A stretch of DNA of 64,000 bases. Origin: JBBSNV01 sp964458605. GTDB taxonomy: Bacteria > Pseudomonadota > Alphaproteobacteria > Reyranellales > JAQSWP01. The notes under the pieces were generated by a model. That model searched no databases and had not been told where the DNA came from. It saw only the letters and a list, made by a program, of their open reading frames with translations. Of this stretch, positions 51,155 to 59,793 are shown piece by piece. Made by a program: the position numbers and the translations under genes. The stretch is from positions 310,001-374,000 of the forward strand of contig CAYWLS010000001.1 in assembly GCA_964458605.1 (NCBI GenBank), given 5' to 3'. Position 1 is the first letter of the stretch, and each line of letters starts with the position of its first letter.

Positions 51155-52501
51155 ATGCCGGCGACAATGCATTTGGCTTCCATCCTGGCGCACAGCCCTT
51201 CGCCGCATTCGATCGGCGTGTGGCGCCATCCGCGATCGTTCAACGGTTTCGACTACAATAGCCCCGAATACTGGGAGCATCTGGCGCGCACGCTGGAGCG
51301 CGGCTGCTTCGACATGCTGTTCCTGGCGGATACGTTCAATCTGCACGACGAATACGGCGCCAGCCCGGACATCGCCATCCGTTACGGCCTGCAGTTCCCG
51401 CGCAGCGACCCAGCGCCGCTCATCCCGATGCTGGGCCGGGTGACGAAGGACCTATGCTTCGGCCTGACCGCCAACACCACCTACATGGAGCCATTCTACC
51501 TGGCGCGGCTGTTCTCGACTCTCGACGACCTGACCCAGGGCCGCATCGGCTGGAACGTGGTGGCCGGCTTCAGCCGCAGCGAGGCTGCCAATTTCGGCCG
51601 CAGCGACGTGCTGTCTCACGTCGAGCGTTACGAGCGCGCCGAAGAGTACATGGAGCTCTGTTACAAGCTGTGGGACAGCTGGGAGCCCGACGCGGTGATC
51701 CGCGACAAGCAGACCGGCGTGTTCGCCGATCCCAGCAAGGTCCATCGCGTCGATCACGTCGGCAAGTACTTCCGCTGCCAGGGCCCGCTCAGCGTTCCGC
51801 ATACGCCGCAAGGCAGGCCGACCATCATCCAGGCCGGCGCCTCGGCAGAAGGCGTGGGCTTCGCGGCCCGCCACGCCGAGATCCACTTCGCCACGCGCGG
51901 CACCACCGCCGGCATGAAGCAGCACCGGGCCCGCATGATCCAGGCCCTGGCGGCCCAGGGCCGATCGGCCGATGCCATGAAGATCCTGTGGGGCGCCATG
52001 ATCTTCATCGGCGACGACGAGGCGTCGGCGCGGGAGCGCGAGCGTCGCATGCTCGATCGTATCGCCCCCCAGGCCGGCCTGGCGCTGATGTCGGGCCATT
52101 TCGGCCACGACCTGTCCAAGCTGCCGATGGACAAGCCGATGGAGAAGATCGCGGTCACGGGCTCGCAGGGCATCCTGGAATCGGTGATCCACGACTTCGG
52201 GCCGGAAACCACCCTGGCCGAGGCCGGGCGCCGCTACGGTTGCGGCCTGGCGGGCCTGCGCATGTACGGCAGCCCGCGCCAGATCGCCGACCAGATGGAG
52301 GAGGCCTTCGACGCCGCGGGCGACGGCTTCATGGTGCTGTCCAACGATTGCCTGCCCGGCAGCGTCGACGATTTCGTCGATCTGGTGGTGCCGCAGCTCC
52401 AGGAGCGTGGCATCTTCCGCAAGTCCTACGAAGAAGGCACGCTGCGCGAAAAGGTGTTCGGCAAATCGGCCGAGCGCCGCCCGCAGGCGGCCGCGGAATA
52501 G
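51155..52501 (+). CDS. NtaA/SnaA/DszA family FMNH2-dependent monooxygenase
   Basis: 448-residue luciferase-fold enzyme of the nitrilotriacetate/dibenzothiophene-sulfone monooxygenase family. Typical segments: RGCFDMLFLADTFNLHDEY (about 49-67), TLDDLTQGRIGWNVV near 125-139, SEAANFG, and YKLWDSWEPDAV. Such enzymes cleave C-N or C-S bonds or oxidise ketones using FMNH2. ATG 51155 has GAGGTG six bases upstream; the frame opens at 50978 inside the regulator gene. It is followed after 33 bases by a TauD-type dioxygenase, which hints at, but does not prove, organosulfur or amine chemistry. Confidence 0.9.
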   Translation: MPATMHLASILAHSPSPHSIGVWRHPRSFNGFDYNSPEYWEHLARTLERGCFDMLFLADTFNLHDEYGASPDIAIRYGLQFPRSDPAPLIPMLGRVTKDLCFGLTANTTYMEPFYLARLFSTLDDLTQGRIGWNVVAGFSRSEAANFGRSDVLSHVERYERAEEYMELCYKLWDSWEPDAVIRDKQTGVFADPSKVHRVDHVGKYFRCQGPLSVPHTPQGRPTIIQAGASAEGVGFAARHAEIHFATRGTTAGMKQHRARMIQALAAQGRSADAMKILWGAMIFIGDDEASARERERRMLDRIAPQAGLALMSGHFGHDLSKLPMDKPMEKIAVTGSQGILESVIHDFGPETTLAEAGRRYGCGLAGLRMYGSPRQIADQMEEAFDAAGDGFMVLSNDCLPGSVDDFVDLVVPQLQERGIFRKSYEEGTLREKVFGKSAERRPQAAAE

Positions 52502-52534
52502 CCGCAAGCAAGCGGCGGATGGAGGAAGTACGCC

Positions 52535-53425
52535 ATGAGCATTCTGACCGGAAAGGCGGCGCTGGGCCGCTACGCGCATAACAGCATCGAGATCCAGCCC
52601 CTGACCCCGGCCATCGGCGCCGAGATTTTCGGCGTCGACCTCGCCCAGGGCATCGACGACAAGACGTTCGACGTCATCAACCAGGCGTTTCTCGATCACC
52701 AGGTGATCTTCTTCCGCAATCAGAAGCTTTCGGCCGAGCAACATCGCAATCTGGCGCTGCGCTTCGGCACGCCGGCCTTCTCCAAGAAGCTGAAGATGTA
52801 CGACGGCTACCAGGACGTCTCGCTGCTGGAGAACGACGGCAGCAAGACCGCGATCGGCGCCATGTGGCACACCGACAATACCGATTTCGTCGAACCGCCG
52901 ATGGCCTCGCTGCTCTATTCGGAGATCAGCCCGGCGGTCGGCGGCGACACGATCTGGGCCAGCATGTACGCGGCCTACGACGCTCTGTCGGAACCGATGA
53001 AAGCCTATCTCGACGGAATGAGCGCGCTGCACGACAACTCGATCATCAAGCAGCTCTACGCCGCCGAAGGCACGCTGCGCAACGAAGGCGTAATGGTGAA
53101 CGAGCCGACCGAGCATCCGGTGATCCGGGTCCATCCCCAGACCGGCCGCAAGGCGCTCTATGTCAATCCCAGCTACACCCGGACGATCCTCGGCATCCCG
53201 GCGACCGAAAGCCGCCACATCCTGAACTACCTGTTCGAGCATCTGACCCGCCCCGAATACCAGGTGCGGTTCCGCTGGACGGCGGGCTCGCTGGCGATCT
53301 GGGACAATCGCTGCAGCCAGCACTACGCACTGGACGACTACAGCGAACTGCGCCGCATGCGGCGTGTGCAGGTCGAAGGCGACCGGCCGTTCGGGCCCAG
53401 GGGCGTCCCGCAAGACCGTCACTAG
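52535..53425 (+). CDS. TauD/TfdA family Fe(II)/2-oxoglutarate dioxygenase
   Basis: 296 residues. Iron ligands H112 and D114 (WHTDNTDF) and H263 (SQHYALDDY) are in place, and the following RRMRRVQVEGDRP holds the 2-oxoglutarate Arg. TauD and alkylsulfatase AtsK openings of the form IEIQPLTPAIGAEIFGVDL match well. It would hydroxylate the carbon next to a sulfonate, sulfate ester, ether or similar group, so that the product breaks apart spontaneously. It is the second gene of the operon from 51155; the MmgE/PrpD gene follows 23 bases later. Substrate not determined. Confidence 0.9.
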   Translation: MSILTGKAALGRYAHNSIEIQPLTPAIGAEIFGVDLAQGIDDKTFDVINQAFLDHQVIFFRNQKLSAEQHRNLALRFGTPAFSKKLKMYDGYQDVSLLENDGSKTAIGAMWHTDNTDFVEPPMASLLYSEISPAVGGDTIWASMYAAYDALSEPMKAYLDGMSALHDNSIIKQLYAAEGTLRNEGVMVNEPTEHPVIRVHPQTGRKALYVNPSYTRTILGIPATESRHILNYLFEHLTRPEYQVRFRWTAGSLAIWDNRCSQHYALDDYSELRRMRRVQVEGDRPFGPRGVPQDRH

Positions 53426-53448
53426 AAATCGCGCGAGGGAGAACCACC

Positions 53449-54804
53449 ATGGCTATCGCCGACCAGCTTGCCGATCACCTGACCTCGCTGCGTTTCGAGG
53501 ATCTGCCGGGCGCCACGATCCACGCCGCCAAGCGACTGATCCTCGACACTTTGGGAGCCGCGCGCGCCGGCGCCGCCGAGCCCGGCTGCGCCGAAGTGAC
53601 GGCGGCGGTCGGCGCCATCGAAGGCACCGACGGTCCTTGCACCGTCTGGTCGACCGGCAAGCGCACCACGCCCGCGGCGGCGGCGCTGATCAACGGCACC
53701 TGCGCGGCGGCGCTCGACTACGACAGCCTGCACTTCGACGGCATCGTGCATCCGGAGATCGTCACCCTGCCGGCGGCCTTGGCCCTGGCCGAGCGCGAGG
53801 GACGGAGCGGCCGCGACCTGATCCTGGCCGTCGTGGCCGGCAGCGACCTGATGTGCCGCATCGCGCTCTCGACCGAGCGCAACTCGCCGTTCTTCGCCAC
53901 CTCGAGCGCCGGCGCGTTCGGCGCCGCCGCGGCGGGCGGCATCGCTCTGGGGCTGGACCGGACCCAGATGCGCAACGCGCTGGGCCTGGCGCTGTGCCAG
54001 TCGAGCGGAACCCTGCAGGCGATCGTCGAGAAGACGCTGGCCAAACGCATGCAGTCGGCCTTCGCCGCGCGCAACGGCGTCTATGCCGCCGAATTGGCGC
54101 GGCACGGCATCACCGGCCCGGCCGAATCGCTGGAAGGGCCGGGCGGCTACTACACCGCCTTCGAGGCGGGCGATCCGGCCGTGCTGCTCGAGGGGCTGGG
54201 CAAGCGCTTCGAGACCGGCAATATCGGCATCAAGAAATATCCCAGTTGCGCCTGCAACCACGCCGCCATCGAGGCCGCCAGCCGCCTGGTCGGCGCCAAC
54301 CGGTTGGCGGCCAAGGACATCAAGAACGTCACGGTGCGGATCACCCCTTACATGAACACCCTGGTGGGCGCGCCGTTCGATCCCAGCCGCAATCCCCAGG
54401 TGGCGGCCCAGTTCAGCGTGCAGTATTCGGTCGCCGCCGTGCTGGCGCGCGGCAATTTCAAACTGGCCGACATCACGCCCGAACGGGTGTGCGATCCGGA
54501 AATCGGCAGGCTGGCCCGCTCGGTCACGGTGGAGATCGACAATCGGTCCGACGGCATGCTGACGCCGGCTTCGGTAAGGATCACCGCCGGCGACCGCGTG
54601 CTGGAAGAGACGATCCGCGCGGTGCCAGGGTCGGCCGATGCGCCGCTCAGCGACGACGAGGTGATGGCCAAGTTCCGCGACTGCCTGGGCTTCGGTCCGG
54701 CGGCGCTGCCCGATGCCCGCGCCAAGTCGCTGGCCGAGGCCTTGGCCCATCTCGAGCAGGTCGAGCGGCTCGACGAATTCCTTCCGGCCAACCTGGCAGC
54801 CTGA
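53449..54804 (+). CDS. MmgE/PrpD family protein
   Basis: 451 residues, the family's usual length. It begins with a helical segment (IADQLADHLTSL, then AKRLILDTLGAARAGAAEP), has the conserved AALDYDSLHFDGIVHPEIVTLPAALALAE-type region near 90-115 (key residues D, H and P), and SAGAFGAAAAGGIALGL in the core. Family members include 2-methylcitrate dehydratase and cis-aconitate decarboxylase, but most in catabolic clusters are uncharacterised dehydratase- or isomerase-like enzymes. ATG 53449 has GAGGGAG nine bases upstream. Last gene of its operon before the next regulator. Confidence 0.88.
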   Translation: MAIADQLADHLTSLRFEDLPGATIHAAKRLILDTLGAARAGAAEPGCAEVTAAVGAIEGTDGPCTVWSTGKRTTPAAAALINGTCAAALDYDSLHFDGIVHPEIVTLPAALALAEREGRSGRDLILAVVAGSDLMCRIALSTERNSPFFATSSAGAFGAAAAGGIALGLDRTQMRNALGLALCQSSGTLQAIVEKTLAKRMQSAFAARNGVYAAELARHGITGPAESLEGPGGYYTAFEAGDPAVLLEGLGKRFETGNIGIKKYPSCACNHAAIEAASRLVGANRLAAKDIKNVTVRITPYMNTLVGAPFDPSRNPQVAAQFSVQYSVAAVLARGNFKLADITPERVCDPEIGRLARSVTVEIDNRSDGMLTPASVRITAGDRVLEETIRAVPGSADAPLSDDEVMAKFRDCLGFGPAALPDARAKSLAEALAHLEQVERLDEFLPANLAA

Positions 54805-54915
54805 TCGTTCTCAGCCGCCGTCGCCGTCGTCCGGCCGGACGCGGTTGATGTATAAACAGCCGGCCATGATGGATCGATCACCTTTGACCGTACGGTTCGA
54901 GCGGAAGGGCCGGTC

Positions 54916-56394
54916 ATGACGCGGCGCGGCAACGGGCAGCATCAGGATAACGGCGACGTGTCGTGGATCGGGCGCATCGCCACGGTGCGCGGCCCGCGCT
55001 ACCTCGCCATCATCGCCTGCCTGGAGGACGCCATAAGGTCGGGCGCGCTGCCGGCCAAGACGCGCCTGCCGCCGCAGCGCCGGCTGGCCGAGCTGCTGGG
55101 ACTGACGGTCGGCACCACCGGTCGCGCCTACACCATCGCCGCCGAGCGCGGCCTGATCACCGGGGAGACCGGGCGCGGCACGTTCGTGCGCGAGCAGCCC
55201 TATGGCGGCAAGGATGGCGGCATCAATCCGCTGCTCGGCGCGCTGGTAAGAGCCACGCCCAAGGCCAGCGAGCTGGACAACGTGCCGACGGAAATGCAGG
55301 TCATGGACCTGGCGCTGCACGGCGTGCCCGACGAAGTCGACGATATCCTGGGGCGCGTGACGCGCGACATGGCGGCGCGCCAGTTTCCGGTCATGCCGCG
55401 CAAATACGTCACGCGGCGCGCGCCGCTGCGCTACGCCGCGGCCGCGTCGCGCTGGCTGCAGGGAGTCGGGCTCGATGTCGAGCCGCAGCGGATCGTGGTC
55501 ACTGCCGGCGGCTTCCAGGCCATGACGGCGGCGCTGCTCGGCAACATGGTGCGCGGCGAGCCGATCCTGACCGATTCCATCACCTATGCCGGGCTCAAGG
55601 CCGCGGCGTTCAACTATGGCTGGCGACTCGAGCCGCTGGCGCGCGACGACAACGGCATGCTGCCGGAAGCGCTGGAGCGGGCGGCGTCCGAAAGTCGCGG
55701 CCGCATGGTGTACCTCCAGTCCGAGCTGCACAATCCGACCGCCGCCGTCATGTCGCTGGAGCGACGGCGCGCCATCGCCGAGATCGCGCGACGCCACGAT
55801 CTGCTGCTGATCGAGGACTTCGCGGCGCTGTCGGATATGTCGGCGACGATGCCGCCGGTGGCGGCGCTGGCGCCGGAACACACCTTCCTGGTGGCCAGCG
55901 CGACCAAATCGGTGGGCGTCGGGGTTTCGGCCGGATATATCGTGGCGCCGCCGGGCTGGGGCGAGCGCTTCGAATTGCAGACGCGCGATCGCTATTTCCA
56001 GATTTCTCCGCTCGGCGCGGAGACGATGGCGCATATCGTCGAGAGCGGCGCGATCGGCGACATCGCCCAGACGTATCGAACCGTCATCGCCCGGCGCCTG
56101 GCGCTGCTGCGCCAGCATATGCCCGGCATGAGCTTCGCCAGCGACCCGCGTTCCTTCTTCATCTGGCTGGCGCTGCCGCCGCACTGGCGCTCGGACGATT
56201 TCGCCTCGGCCGCGGCCCTCAACGGCGTGACCGTGGCCGCTTCCAGCAATTTCTCGTTGGGCATGATCGTCAACGTGCCGGCGGTGCGCCTGTCGCTACT
56301 GGGCAGCGCGACCGATGCGGGGTTCGTCGAGGGGCTGCGCCGCCTGCGCACCGCCCTGGACTCCGGTTTCGTGAGCCTGGGGGCGATCGTCTAG
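54916..56394 (+). CDS. MocR-type GntR regulator with aminotransferase domain (paralogue 3)
   Basis: 492 residues. The winged helix (about 16-95: LPPQRRLAELLGLTVGTTGR) is nearly identical to that of paralogue 1 at 27127, and the aminotransferase-like domain has its PLP lysine at K331 (SATKSV). The linker regions differ more. It immediately precedes CoA ligase 2 on the same strand, with two operator-like sites in the 187-base gap. The pair of regulators with the same DNA-reading surface suggests cross-regulation of the two ligase operons, possibly with different effectors. Confidence 0.9.
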   Translation: MTRRGNGQHQDNGDVSWIGRIATVRGPRYLAIIACLEDAIRSGALPAKTRLPPQRRLAELLGLTVGTTGRAYTIAAERGLITGETGRGTFVREQPYGGKDGGINPLLGALVRATPKASELDNVPTEMQVMDLALHGVPDEVDDILGRVTRDMAARQFPVMPRKYVTRRAPLRYAAAASRWLQGVGLDVEPQRIVVTAGGFQAMTAALLGNMVRGEPILTDSITYAGLKAAAFNYGWRLEPLARDDNGMLPEALERAASESRGRMVYLQSELHNPTAAVMSLERRRAIAEIARRHDLLLIEDFAALSDMSATMPPVAALAPEHTFLVASATKSVGVGVSAGYIVAPPGWGERFELQTRDRYFQISPLGAETMAHIVESGAIGDIAQTYRTVIARRLALLRQHMPGMSFASDPRSFFIWLALPPHWRSDDFASAAALNGVTVAASSNFSLGMIVNVPAVRLSLLGSATDAGFVEGLRRLRTALDSGFVSLGAIV

Positions 56395-56440
56395 CGGATC
56401 GGGGCGGGCGCCCGTTTCCGGGTTGCGGCTGGCGATTCCC

Positions 56441-56455
56441 GAATTGTATCAATTT
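56441..56455. promoter_or_regulatory. ATTG-N3-CAAT operator-like site upstream of CoA ligase 2
   Basis: GAATTG-TAT-CAATTT, intact core, 127-141 bases upstream of the TTG at 56582. The distance almost equals that of the site at 35542 from CoA ligase 1. Confidence 0.5.
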
Positions 56456-56534
56456 TGACAATCCGTGCCGTTTTATTTGGTGCAATTTGAGGCGAGAGGC
56501 GGCAAATTAGGCCAAATAACCAGCCGGCACCTGA

Positions 56535-56549
56535 CAATTGATACAAATG
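56535..56549. promoter_or_regulatory. Near-perfect operator-like site overlapping probable promoter of CoA ligase 2
   Basis: CAATTG-ATA-CAAATG, one mismatch to the full palindrome, 33-47 bases upstream of TTG 56582. Confidence 0.5.
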
Positions 56550-56581
56550 CTCAGCGGCCAGGGTGGATGGGAGAAGCAGCC

Positions 56582-58186
56582 TTGGCAGAGCAGAGCGTAA
56601 AGAGTTTCGACGAACTGAAGCAGTTCGAAGCGACCATCGACGGCATGTTCAGCCGCGCCGTGCGGCGCTGGCCGGACCGGCCCTTCGTGATCGCCGAGGG
56701 CCGCAGCCTCAGCTATCGCGACGTCGACCGCATGGTCGACCGGGCCGCGCGCGGTCTGATGGCGCTGGGCGTGCAGCGCGGCGACCGCGTTGCGGTATGG
56801 ATGTCCAACATCTGGGAATGGGTCGTGATGCAGTTCGCCATCACCCGCATGGGCGCGGTGATGACCCCGGTCAACACCCGGCTGCGTATCGAGGATCTGC
56901 GGCACACCTTGAGCGATTCGGGCGCGCGCGTGCTGGTGACCCAGGCGCGCGCCAAGGAGTTCTCCTACCTCGACACGATCCGCGCCATCCTGCGCGATCG
57001 GGCTGGCGTGCCGGCGCTGCAGCATGTCGTGGTGGCCCGGCCCGACGGCCCGCTCGAAGCGCCATTCGTGTCGTGGCAGTCCTTCGAGGACAATGCCAGC
57101 GCGGCCACGCCGCAGCCGGAGACCGATCCGGGAAAGATGGCCTATATCCTCTACACCTCGGGCACGACCTCGCTGCCCAAGGGCGTGATGCTGTCGCACA
57201 CCAATCTCAACAACTGCTTCAACCTGGCGGGCGACCTGGAAGACGGCGACATCGCCTTCAACGTCTATCCCATGTTCGCCATCACCGGCTGCCACAACAC
57301 GGTGCTGGCGCTGGTGCTGAAGGGCGGCGGCGTGGTGCTGCAGGAGCGCTTCGACGCGGCCGAGGCGGTCGAGCTGATCGAGAAACATCGCTGCACCGTG
57401 ATCGGCGGCATCGTCTACGTGCTGGCCGATATCGTCAACGCGCCGGGCTTCACGCCCGAGCGCGTGTCGAGCCTGCGGCTGGCCATGGTCTTCCCGCGCC
57501 GGCCCGAGCATCTGCCGGTGATGCACAGGCTTGGCCTGAAGAAAGCCGGCACCGGTTACGGCATGACCGAGACCGGCGCGCACGCCACCTATGTCTCCTC
57601 GCTCGATCCGGCCGAGATGACCAATGACGGCCGGCACTGGCCGATCAACGAAGTCAAGATCGTGCGCGCCGACGGCAGCGAGGCGGCGCCGGAGGAAGAG
57701 GGCGATATCCGCGTGCGCGGCCGCCAGGTGATGCTGGGCTATTTCAACCGGCCCGACGCTACCGCCCAGGCGCTCGACGCCGAGGGCTGGCTGCACACCG
57801 GCGATGTCGGCCGCATGGACAAGGAAGGGCGGCTGATCTGGATCGGCCGCCGCAGCGACGTCTACAAATGCTCCGGTTTCAACGTCGCCTCGCTCGAGGT
57901 CGAAGCCTTCCTGATCCGTCATCCGGAGATCGCCGAAGTGGCGGTGCTGGGCGTGCCAGATTCGAGCAAGGGCGAGATCGGTGCGGCGTTTATCGTCGCC
58001 AGGGACGGAGCGCGGCTCGACCTGCCGACGGTGCGCGCGTTCTGCGCCGGCCAGATCGCCTCCTACAAGATTCCCGGACACGTCTATGTCTGGCCGCAAC
58101 TGCCCAAGACCGCCAGCGGCAAGGTGCGCAAGGTCGAGCTGAAGGCGTTTTTCCTCGAACAGCAGCAAAAGTCGGCGACGCGCTGA
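56582..58186 (+). CDS. AMP-forming acyl-CoA ligase (paralogue 2)
   Basis: 534 residues, strongly similar along its whole length to the ligase at 35676 (shared SRAVRRWP, VAVWMSNIWEW, YTSGTTSLPKGVMLSH, EKHRCTV, KCSGFNVAS, CAGQIASYKIPGHV). It forms an acyl-CoA from a free acid with ATP; the catalytic Lys is in KTASGKVRK. TTG 56582 has GGGAG eight bases upstream and aligns with the TTG start of paralogue 1; ATG 56567 in the same frame is an alternative. First gene of the operon ligase, carboxyltransferase, CoA-transferase, crotonase, two luciferase-fold genes. Having both a ligase and a CoA-transferase gives two ways to load CoA. Confidence 0.9.
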   Translation: MAEQSVKSFDELKQFEATIDGMFSRAVRRWPDRPFVIAEGRSLSYRDVDRMVDRAARGLMALGVQRGDRVAVWMSNIWEWVVMQFAITRMGAVMTPVNTRLRIEDLRHTLSDSGARVLVTQARAKEFSYLDTIRAILRDRAGVPALQHVVVARPDGPLEAPFVSWQSFEDNASAATPQPETDPGKMAYILYTSGTTSLPKGVMLSHTNLNNCFNLAGDLEDGDIAFNVYPMFAITGCHNTVLALVLKGGGVVLQERFDAAEAVELIEKHRCTVIGGIVYVLADIVNAPGFTPERVSSLRLAMVFPRRPEHLPVMHRLGLKKAGTGYGMTETGAHATYVSSLDPAEMTNDGRHWPINEVKIVRADGSEAAPEEEGDIRVRGRQVMLGYFNRPDATAQALDAEGWLHTGDVGRMDKEGRLIWIGRRSDVYKCSGFNVASLEVEAFLIRHPEIAEVAVLGVPDSSKGEIGAAFIVARDGARLDLPTVRAFCAGQIASYKIPGHVYVWPQLPKTASGKVRKVELKAFFLEQQQKSATR

Positions 58187-58232
58187 GCGCGCCGGCCGGC
58201 GCCATCGCCACGGCGCCGGACAGGGATCCGAA

Positions 58233-59771
58233 ATGCAAGACGATTCGCTCGATCAGTTGAAGAAGCGCCGCGCGCAGGCCCAAGCCATGGGCGGGCCGGA
58301 GCGGCTGGCCAAGGTACGCGGCGCAGGCAAGCTGCCGGTGCGCGAGCGGCTCGCCGTGCTGCTCGACCCAGGCTCGTTCGACGAGCTGGGCCTGCTGGCG
58401 CACAGCCAGCATCCGGGCCTTGAAAGGCGCACGCCGGCCGATGGCGTAGTCACGGGCTGCGGCGCCATCGACGGCCGGCGCGTGTTCGTGATCGCCGACG
58501 ATCCCTCGGTGCTGGCCGGCACGCGCGGGCGGGTCGCCGAAACCAAGATGACGCGGCTGCGCGAGCTGGTGCTGCGCGAGAAGCTGCCGATCGTCATGCT
58601 CAACGAAGCCGGTGCGGCGCGCGTCCAGGAGAATAAGGGCGCCTATTCGGCCGGGCTGGGCTGGTCGTTCGAGCAGCATTTCCTGCTCAACGGCATCGTG
58701 CCGCAGGTCTCGGTGCATATGGGCGCCAGCTTCGGCGGCCCGTCCTTCACCGGTTCGATGAGCGATTTCGTCGCCCTTGTGTCGGGCACCGGCTTCATGG
58801 GCATGTCGGGCCCGCCGATCGTCAAGGTCGGCATCGGCGTCGACCATACCGCCGAAGAGATCGGCGGCGTGCAGATGTCGATGCAGAACACCGGTCAGGC
58901 CGATTATATCGGCGCCAGCGAAGTCGACGCGCTGCAAGCGGTGCGGCGCTATCTGTCCTACCTGCCGGCCAATTGCTTCGAGCGGCCGCCCCTGGCCAAG
59001 CCGGCGCGGTCGCCGTCGGACACCGAACAGGGCCAGGCCGCGCTCGACCGGATCGTGCCGCTCGACCAGCGCCGCGCCTACAGCATGCTGAAGCTGATCG
59101 AGCTGCTGGTCGACCAGGGCAGCCTGTTCGAGCTGCGCGCCGGCTACGGCCGCAACCTGATCACCGCGTTTGCCCGCATGGAAGGCGAGGCCGTCGGCAT
59201 CGTCGCCAACAACCCGATGTTCCGTGCCGGCGTGCTGGACGAGAAGGCGGCGACCAAGGCGCGCAAATTCATCGATATCTGCGATGCCTTCCATATCCCG
59301 CTGGTGTTCCTGTGCGACACGCCGGGCTTCCTGGTCGGGCCGGAGATCGAAAAGAACCGCATGGTCAGCCTGTGCGGCCGGCTGCTGATGTCGCTGATGT
59401 CGGCCTCGGTGCCGAAGATCACCGTGGTGGTGCGCAAGGCGGTGGGCATGGCCTATATCGCCATGTGCGGCCGGGCCTGCCGGCCCAACACCATCGTGTC
59501 CTGGCCGCGCTCGTTCTTCGACGTGATGGGTCCGGAAGCTGGCGTGATCCTGGCGCATGGCCAGGAGATCAACGCATCGCCCGACCCCGACAAGCGCAAG
59601 AAGGAAATCCTCGCCGAGTTCGAGGAAGCGGCCAGCGCCTATGCCACCGCCGGGCTGGCCCTGATCGACGACGTGATCGCCCCGTCGCAGACTCGGGCGG
59701 TGATCCTGAAGTCGCTGGCGCGCGCGCGCGGCTGCGACACGTTGGGCTTCAAGCGGCGCATCGAGCCCTAG
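58233..59771 (+). CDS. Acyl-CoA carboxylase carboxyltransferase-like (beta) subunit, paralogue 3
   Basis: 512 residues, related to the protein at 38518 (MGGPERLAKVRGAGKLPVRER opening; CDTPGFLVGPEIEKN and KAVGMAYIAMCGR in the C-half). The N-half has NEAGAARVQENKG and FGGPSFTGSMSDF, where other carboxyltransferases have a GG-rich oxyanion loop. Again there is no biotin-carrying partner nearby. The repeated ligase-carboxyltransferase pairing suggests that the enzyme acts on the newly formed acyl-CoA, whether by carboxylation, decarboxylation or transcarboxylation. Confidence 0.83.
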   Translation: MQDDSLDQLKKRRAQAQAMGGPERLAKVRGAGKLPVRERLAVLLDPGSFDELGLLAHSQHPGLERRTPADGVVTGCGAIDGRRVFVIADDPSVLAGTRGRVAETKMTRLRELVLREKLPIVMLNEAGAARVQENKGAYSAGLGWSFEQHFLLNGIVPQVSVHMGASFGGPSFTGSMSDFVALVSGTGFMGMSGPPIVKVGIGVDHTAEEIGGVQMSMQNTGQADYIGASEVDALQAVRRYLSYLPANCFERPPLAKPARSPSDTEQGQAALDRIVPLDQRRAYSMLKLIELLVDQGSLFELRAGYGRNLITAFARMEGEAVGIVANNPMFRAGVLDEKAATKARKFIDICDAFHIPLVFLCDTPGFLVGPEIEKNRMVSLCGRLLMSLMSASVPKITVVVRKAVGMAYIAMCGRACRPNTIVSWPRSFFDVMGPEAGVILAHGQEINASPDPDKRKKEILAEFEEAASAYATAGLALIDDVIAPSQTRAVILKSLARARGCDTLGFKRRIEP

Positions 59772-59793
59772 ACGCAAGCGGCGAGGACAAGCG

